Of a DNA stretch of 64,000 bases, positions 58,201-64,000 are shown piece after piece; within the stretch, counting starts at the first letter, position 1, and the number at the start of each line of letters is the position of its first letter. The position numbers and the translations under genes were made by a program. This DNA is from Eonycteris spelaea (Eukaryota; Chordata; Mammalia; Chiroptera; Pteropodidae): contig PUFA01000116.1 of the NCBI GenBank assembly GCA_003508835.1, forward strand, positions 1,984,001-2,048,000, in the 5' to 3' direction. Under the pieces are notes generated by a model, which worked only from the letters and a program-made list of their open reading frames with translations, made no database searches and was not told the DNA's origin.

Positions 58201-61200
58201 AAATCTTAAGTGGCCGCCCGATATGCAGACTTACAGCAGAGTTTCTGGGTGGGAAGGCCTGATGTCACCACTCCTTCTGGTGGTGGTCCCCAGGGACTAC
58301 TCAGGACTTGACACGTTTTGAGGGTTCGGGGTTCTAGGAAAATTTTTAAGGAAGAAAGTCAGCAGTTTCCTAACCAGTCTGGGTATTTTCCTGTCAGATT
58401 CTAATAAAGAAGATGTCCTTGAAGAGGAAGACGAGGAGGAGGAAGACGAGGAGGATGACTTGGAGGTTAAGGAGGAAAATGGTGTCTTAGTCCTAAGTGA
58501 TGCAAACTTTGATAACTTTGTGGCTGACAAGGACACGGTGCTGCTGGAGTTTTATGCTCCGTGGTAAGGACCCACGTTCTAGTTCTGCCAGAATGGACAA
58601 GCGGTTCCTCGTGCTTGCACACTTGACCCTCACAAAGCCATCCAGACCCTGCAGGGTGGGAGTGTCTGGGTGCAGGAGCTCAGCCCCTGGGTTCATGGTC
58701 ACCAGAAGCTCAGCCGATTTGCATGGAGGCCCCACTGAGCCAGCCTCACAGAACACAGTCCCCAGTGGTTTAAACTATGAAATGTCCTCTGATAGTTATA
58801 GCTGGGGAAGGGTGTCATTAAACAAGCTGTTATGATATGAAAATTTGCATTGGTGACACACGTTTGACCCATCTCAAGACCATCCCTCTGAGGGTAGTCA
58901 GGCTTGCACACAGCCCCTGGGGAGAGCAGAGCCAGGCGCCCCACTTCCTGTCTTCCACCCTCACGCATACTGCAGTTCCTGTATTCCTCCCCTGCACCCC
59001 CACTCTCTTCTTTTTTATCTCAGAATCCTTTCTTACGTCTTTCTCCTGCCTTCTTTGGTTCACTTTGAAGGCAGAATAGTGAAGATATATTTAAGTGTCC
59101 AGTGCCTGACGTTCAAGCATAGTACGAGGTATTTTATATAAAGTGTTTAAATAGTCCTTCGAGTAGGTCTGTGAGGTTCTATTCTATTTTATAGATCAAC
59201 AGTTCTCAAACTTTTAACACTTAAAATTTGAAGACCCCAAGTAGCTTTTATGTGGGTCATGTTTATCAGTATTTACCATATTAGAAATTAAAACTGAGAA
59301 ATTTTTTAAAATATTCGTTTTTAAATAATAATAACCCATTACGTGTTAACATTGGAACACTGACGTCATTGTCGCCTCTGGAAAACTCTGCTGTGGGCTT
59401 CTAGGAGAATGCGTGAAAAAGATAAGAAATGTAAAGTATTTCACCTCACAGACCCCTTGAAAGGGGTCCGTGGACCAAACTTTGAGAAACTTATAGATGA
59501 AAATACAGAGTTCGGAGATATTGCAAGTGTGGGCCCAAAGCAGTTGTCTCCAGTCCCGCTGCCCACTTTTGTGTTCATTGCTGGATTGAAGCCTCCGCCC
59601 GTGCAGTTAACCTAGTCCTCTCCTAAATTTTAATTCGTAGGTGCGGACATTGTAAGCAGTTTGCTCCAGAATATGAAAAAATTGCCAGTACCTTGAAGGA
59701 GAACGACCCCCCATTCCTGTCGCTAAAATAGACGCCACCTCGGAGTCGGCACTGGCCAGCAGGTTCGATGTGAGCGGCTATCCCACCATCAAGGTCCTGA
59801 AGAAGGGCCAGGCTGTCGACTACGAGGGCTCCAGGACCCAGGAAGGTGAGCGGGCCTGCGCTATGAAGGGAGCTGGTGCCAGGGCTCTCTCTCCTGGGAA
59901 GGAGAGATTTGGATCATAGAAAAGACAAGTCGAGGGGACTGGGAGTGACCCCGGGAGCACCAGCTTCTGGGAGTGCTGCTTGCTGGAATGTCCGAGGTAC
60001 CTGAGTTCAAAATGAATTTGTCTTTGGGTGGAGGAGTATCTTCCCATTTCAGACCATGAAACAAGGTCTGGAGCAGACAGGTTAAGAAATGACACGAGAG
60101 GCCGAGGTTCTTGGTGGTGATCTGGAGCAGTGGCTCTTGACCTTCAGCTTGTACCAGAACTATCCCCAGGCGGTGGGGGCAGGGGCTCGGGCTTAGGCTC
60201 CGTGGGACAGATCGCAGAGCCCCGTCCCCAGAGCTCTCATCCAGGGAGTTTCAGGTCAGACTCATTAATTTGTGTTTCTTAAAGCGCCCAGGGTGTACTG
60301 GGGCTGCGGGCCCAGAGCCCCACACCGAGAACCTGGGGCCAGGTGGTTCTACACCAGGCCCGTGGATCCCTGCCTGCGCACATTAGGCACTAAATAAATT
60401 TTATCACACGAATGAACAGATAAGCTTGTATTCTTTAGGAAGAGCATATCTCTTAGTCACTTCTAAAAAAAAGATTATGCTCCATTTTCCATTTCTGGTG
60501 TGGCACAGTGGACATGGCATTGAATGGGGTTTGGGTCTTCATAGCCATGCCATAGCCCTGTGTCCTGAACAGCTTACCTTCCCCTTGCTGGGTGGGCCTG
60601 GATTCCCCATGGAGGACATGAGGTCATGTGAGGTCTTGATCTCAGAGTTCCCTCTGAGCGGTGGGAGTCTGTCCCATGATACTCCAAGCACGGAACCCAT
60701 TGTGGGGTGCCGAAGGGAATGTGAATATGTCTGTTAATACTTACGTTCACATCGCATTTGTTTGTCTGTTGACTGGGTACATGTTTTCGTGGTTCAGAAT
60801 TCAGATAGTCTTTCCGCCCTGACCCTGGTTATCCAGCTCTCCTGCTTGTCCTTTGTACATGTCAAAGCAAATGTGTCTGTGTGTGTGCTTTTTACACAGT
60901 TGTTAGCATATCTCAACCACCATCTGCACCTTCGTGTTTTTATGTCTTAGCCGTATCAGTAAGTAAGGACCTTAATCTAAAACAGGCTGACAGTAGGACA
61001 CTTTACTGTTGAAAAGTAAGTAGGTTTGCATGATTGGAGGTCTGTGCTCGACACTTGACTGCTCGGGATACAGCCCAGCTTGGAACCTTGAGAGCCCTGT
61101 TTGCCAAGTGGGCTCCTTGGGCTGCTGGCCCTGTGCATGCATTTTAGTAAATGGGCCTCCCCCATGTCAACCCACTTTGGGCGTGGACGGGTCAGGCAGT

Positions 61201-63748
61201 CTGTGCTGTGGGTGCAGTGTGGGGTGCAGCTCATGCATGTTTTAGCTCATGCAGTGCAGGAGTGACTCTCAGATCTGCCTCCTTGGTGGCTTCCACAGCC
61301 AAATGGAAAATAAATTGTTAAAAGTTTGCCACCACTGCTCCTAAGATCCATTTGGAAATGCTTTGTGAGAATATATTCTGTGTCCCATTCCTGTCATTGG
61401 ATCCATCTCTGGGGACCGAGGCCACAAATGGCCTTTTTGTAACACATGATGCCAGAGCAGCCTGAGCAGCGTGGGAGCTGCTGCTGCTCTCTTCGTTTTC
61501 TTGGTTTTTGCATATACTCTTTGATGCTGTAACACGCCAGTGCTAGAGGCGCACGACTAAATACGTACACGTTCGTACATGTTGAGATTATGAGCGTATG
61601 CAGTCAAAGCATTGGGAGACGACCTCTCTGGTTCGCTTGCAGTTAGTACCGTCGTCTGATAAGACAGCTCTCATTGGTCAGGATGGTCTTGGGCTGTTCG
61701 AGAAGTCCATGGGTGGTGCGCGAGGCAGTGGACCTTCTGACACTTAACTGTGGCTTCAGAATTGCAGAGTGTCACTGACTAGAGGTGCGATTAGATTTCA
61801 GGAATTAGGTGTTTCCTTTCTCCTGTGGCCCCTACCGCTTCCTCTGTTTGCCCTCCACACCTGCCTCTGGACGAGGTAAAGCACCCCACTCAGTCTCCTT
61901 GTGCTCAGTCTTGTTTGGTTTCTTTCAGAAATTATTGCCAAGGTCAAAGAGATCTCCCAGCCCAACTGGACGCCTCCACCAGAAGCCACACTTGTGCTGA
62001 CCAAAGATAACTTTGATGAAGTTGTAAATGATGCAGACATCATTCTGGTGGAGTTTTATGCGCCATGGTAAGATGGTCTTGATCTCATATTCAGATATTC
62101 ATTCGGCCCATCCTGTATTCAGTACCCTGCTGGCTTTGGGCAGGGATGACTGAGACAGACCCCTGAACATGAGGCAGAGATAGCCCAAGAGCAAGGTGGG
62201 TGCAAAGTCCCCACCTTACACAAAGGGCAAAATGGAGCTGCTGAGTGTTCTGGAGAGGAGGGTTTTTAGTCTTTTCCTGGGGGATAGGATGCAGCTAAAC
62301 ATAGGCCTGGGCATGAAGAAAAGGGAAGCCACGTGGCTCACATAGAAAGCTGCTGAGTGATCCAGGGCCCGGGGCCCCTGACAGGGCTGAGCATCAGGCC
62401 TGTGCCTGCTGAGTCCCGTTTGTCACCGCATACTTGCCCTGTCTGCTTCAGGGACAACAGAGTGTCCCTAAGAAAGCAGTGTGAAAGCACTTTGACCGTG
62501 GCTGTCTAGGTAGTGTGAGGGGACATCTTTTACCTCCCGTGGGAGGCAGGGAAGTGCTGTTTGTGTAAGTTCCCCCAGCTGTGATAAGGAGGAAAGAGCA
62601 GAGCTGCCCCAGCAGTAGGTGGAGGGGTGGCGGCGGGTGGCCTGTTCCAGCTTACTTGCTAGCCTCGCTGTCTCCCTCCTGAGGTGTTCGAGCGATGCTT
62701 TTTTCTGTCATCATCTCTGCTCTGGCTCTTTGTTCTGCAGTGAATCTTGGAAGATGACCCTCAGCCTTACTTCACACTCATGCTAGAGCCTCGGGGTTCC
62801 CACAGCTTTCTTGCCTTTGTCCCTTCCCTTCACCCCACTTCTCACAGGCACCTGTCCATTCCTACCTGTCCCTCGAGTTGTACCTCATCTGTCATGTTCT
62901 GTATGAAGCCATCCCTGAGTTGTGTCCCTTCATGACGCAGCTCACTAACCAAGGAAATCTCTCTACCTAGGATGTCGTCTATCTTGGCCTTCCCCACATC
63001 TTACTCCCTGTCACAGTTTCATTCCTGTCTGTGCCTCTGTGTGTGCGTGTGTACACCCATGTGTCCTGGTGTGCAAATGCCAAGGGAGGAAGTGATGTCA
63101 TGCCAGCCTCTCCTGTGGGGCCTGGCTCAGCGCCCTCACCCAGGAGGCATTCGGAACTTGGCTGGATCTGAAATACCTGGGAACACAGATTGGGTTTCTG
63201 TACCTCATTTAGCTGGGAGGCCGTGTCCACACAGGACCAGGCCCCTGAGAACTGGCTTCCTCTGACAGGTGTGGGCACTGCAAGAAACTGGCCCCTGAGT
63301 ACGAGAAGGCCGCTAAGGAGCTGAGCAAGCGCTCACCCCCAATTCCCCTGGCGAAGGTCGATGCCACTGCCGAAACAGACCTGGCCAAGAGATTCGATGT
63401 CTCTGGCTACCCCACCTTGAAGATCTTCCGCAAGGGAAAGCCTTTTGATTACAATGGTCCAAGAGAGAAATATGGTATGGCTGCTTCCTGCTCCTACCTC
63501 ATGGCTGGGGAAGGTCCCTGGTGGGTGTGGGTGGCAGGCAGCATGCCCTGGAGCCCTGGCCCCTCCTCAGGCCCATGCTCTGCTCCCAGGGATTGTGGAC
63601 TACATGATCGAGCAGTCTGGGCCGCCCTCCAAGGAGATTCTGGCCCTGAAGCAGGTCCAGGAGTTTCTGAAGGATGGAGACGATGTCATCGTTATTGGGG
63701 TCTTCAAGGCAGAGAGTGACCCAGCCTATCAGCTGTACCAGGATGCTG
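54902..63748 (+). CDS. PDIA4: PDIA4 (ERp72) protein disulfide isomerase, first six coding exons
   Basis: ER-lumen oxidoreductase that forms and rearranges disulfides in secretory proteins. Visible are a signal peptide with a leucine-rich core ([18 protein letters not shown]), an acidic Glu/Asp stretch, and two thioredoxin-like domains each with WCGHCK. Each domain also has the cis-proline segment SGYPT(I/L)K. A linker starting [18 protein letters not shown] leads toward the b domain. The third CGHC domain and the ER-retention signal lie beyond the window. Sequence similarity to human PDIA4 as recalled is very high. Exon 3 lacks one C in C6 at 59707-59712, which puts a TAG in frame. For such a conserved gene this is almost certainly a sequence error. 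Confidence 0.96.
54990..58397 (+). other. PDIA4 intron 1
   Basis: The 5' part is CpG island. The remainder holds an L2-like tract near 55550-55650 ('gagcatttattaagcaccta') and an A20 tract at about 57763-57782. No additional exon was recognised; open frames at 56.6-57.4 kb on both strands lack motifs. Confidence 0.5.
58398..58563 (+). CDS. PDIA4: PDIA4 exon 2: acidic region and start of thioredoxin domain a
   Basis: Acceptor ttttcctgtcag. It encodes [20 protein letters not shown], then [20 protein letters not shown] and [16 protein letters not shown]. The donor splits the Trp codon just before CGHC. The acidic run is the low-affinity calcium-binding segment known in ERp72. Confidence 0.96.
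59199..59492. mobile_element. hAT-type nonautonomous DNA transposon with 8-bp target duplication
   Basis: Imperfect terminal inverted repeats ACAGTTCTCAAAC and the reverse complement of CTTTGAGAAACTT are flanked by ATAGATCA (59191-59198) and ATAGATGA (59493-59500), an 8-bp duplication with one mismatch as expected for hAT elements. It lies in PDIA4 intron 2. No transposase coding. Confidence 0.75.
59641..59845 (+). CDS. PDIA4: PDIA4 exon 3: active site CGHC of domain a (one-base loss)
   Basis: Acceptor taattcgtag, then [20 protein letters not shown]. After C6 at 59707-59712 the frame is lost; with seven Cs the PPIPVAK-type family motif and [19 protein letters not shown], then DYEGSRTQE follow without a stop. 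Exon length is 205 nt, whereas the homologous exon 5 is 206 nt. Donor GTGAGC is at 59846. Confidence 0.93.
59846..61928 (+). other. PDIA4 intron 3
   Basis: Contains the MER5A-like element at about 60125-60345. The remainder is unassigned, without exon evidence. Confidence 0.5.
60125..60345. mobile_element. MER5A-like hAT element in PDIA4 intron 3
   Basis: Starts 'agcagtggctcttgacctt' and ends 'cacaccgagaacc', with 'gaactatccccagg' and 'tctcatccagggagtttcag' between, in MER5A order. Diverged. Confidence 0.5.
61929..62067 (+). CDS. PDIA4: PDIA4 exon 4: start of thioredoxin domain a' (second copy)
   Basis: Acceptor tttctttcag. It encodes [20 protein letters not shown], then [20 protein letters not shown] and VEFYAPW, with the donor again inside the Trp codon. 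139 nt, in frame. Confidence 0.96.
62068..63268 (+). other. PDIA4 intron 4
   Basis: No exon or clearly named repeat was recognised. There is a short GT-rich stretch near 63040. Confidence 0.5.
63269..63474 (+). CDS. PDIA4: PDIA4 exon 5: second CGHC active site
   Basis: Acceptor cctctgacag. It encodes [20 protein letters not shown], then [40 protein letters not shown] and YNGPREKY. 206 nt and fully in frame, donor GTATGG at 63475. Confidence 0.97.
63590..63748 (+). CDS. PDIA4: PDIA4 exon 6: linker into the b domain
   Basis: Acceptor tgctcccag. It encodes [20 protein letters not shown], then [20 protein letters not shown] and [13 protein letters not shown], with donor GTGAGT at 63749, phase 1. 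It is the beginning of the redox-inactive b domain; the gene continues beyond the window. Confidence 0.96.
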
Positions 63749-64000
63749 GTGAGTAGTGGTGTTCCGGGCTGGACCGAATGACCTCCTGGGGAGTCTGCTG
63801 CTTTTATGTAAAACTTCTGGGCATCGTATTTAGGGGATGACTTGATTGCCACAGCACCTGTAGGAACAAGCTTTCCTTTCTGGGGACAAGGTTGGAGGTT
63901 AGTTCCCTGTTGCCTTAATTACACGTGAGAGTTGTGAAGTGGCACAGTCAGGTTCATCCAAGTTCATTGTCTGTCTTGCCTTTGTGGATCCCCGTCCCTG
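63749..64000 (+). other. PDIA4 intron 6 (partial)
   Basis: Intronic sequence running off the right edge; nothing else recognised. Confidence 0.7.

Overview
The window is vertebrate nuclear DNA from a placental mammal. Evidence: multi-exon genes with GT/AG introns, CpG-island first exons, KRAB C2H2 zinc-finger genes, and a dense background of L1, MIR, L2-like, MaLR-type and hAT/Tigger repeats. No Alu, B1/B2, carnivore tRNA-Lys SINE, Bov-tA, PRE-1 or horse ERE copy is visible. One SINE-like element with a 5S rRNA-derived head (about 52.6-52.8 kb) and the style of the L1 3' ends suggest Laurasiatheria. 5S-headed SINEs are known from fruit bats, but one copy does not settle the species.

All recognisable protein genes read left to right. 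(1) 3.9-14.9 kb: a ZNF783-like gene with a CpG-island first exon, a DUF3669/HUB coiled-coil exon, KRAB-A, KRAB-B-like and linker exons, and a last exon with four C2H2 fingers. (2) 17.2-19.5 kb: a GC-rich promoter built from three 71-bp units, each with a CCAAT box, followed by a decayed HUB-KRAB pseudogene. (3) 23.2-28.8 kb: three tRNA-Cys(GCA) genes or pseudogenes, one on + and two on -, among old L1s. (4) 32.9-44.6 kb: ZNF786, with a six-codon first exon, KRAB-A, KRAB-B-like and a long finger exon ending in the family's characteristic C-terminus and an AATAAA. (5) 48.2-48.8 kb: a small GC-rich patch with a palindromic CRE and a CTCF-like site, no gene assigned. (6) 54.9-63.7 kb: the first six coding exons of PDIA4 (ERp72), running off the right edge.

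Two points matter most. First, the reading frames of ZNF783, ZNF786 and the highly conserved PDIA4 are broken repeatedly, and nearly every break is a one-base loss in a G or C run. That pattern is better explained by homopolymer contraction in the sequence than by three genes decaying together, so all three are annotated as genes. Second, ZNF783 and its downstream tRNA-Cys genes lie directly upstream of ZNF786. In human and mouse, as I recall the order, ZNF425, ZNF398, ZNF282 and ZNF212 lie between them and ZNF783 is on the opposite strand. A simple inversion with a breakpoint between about 28.8 and 32.5 kb would produce this order; a misassembly is the alternative.

ZNF783 and ZNF786 are predicted nuclear DNA-binding regulators whose KRAB domains would recruit TRIM28-type corepressors. 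PDIA4 is an unrelated ER oxidoreductase that is the conserved syntenic neighbour of this cluster.
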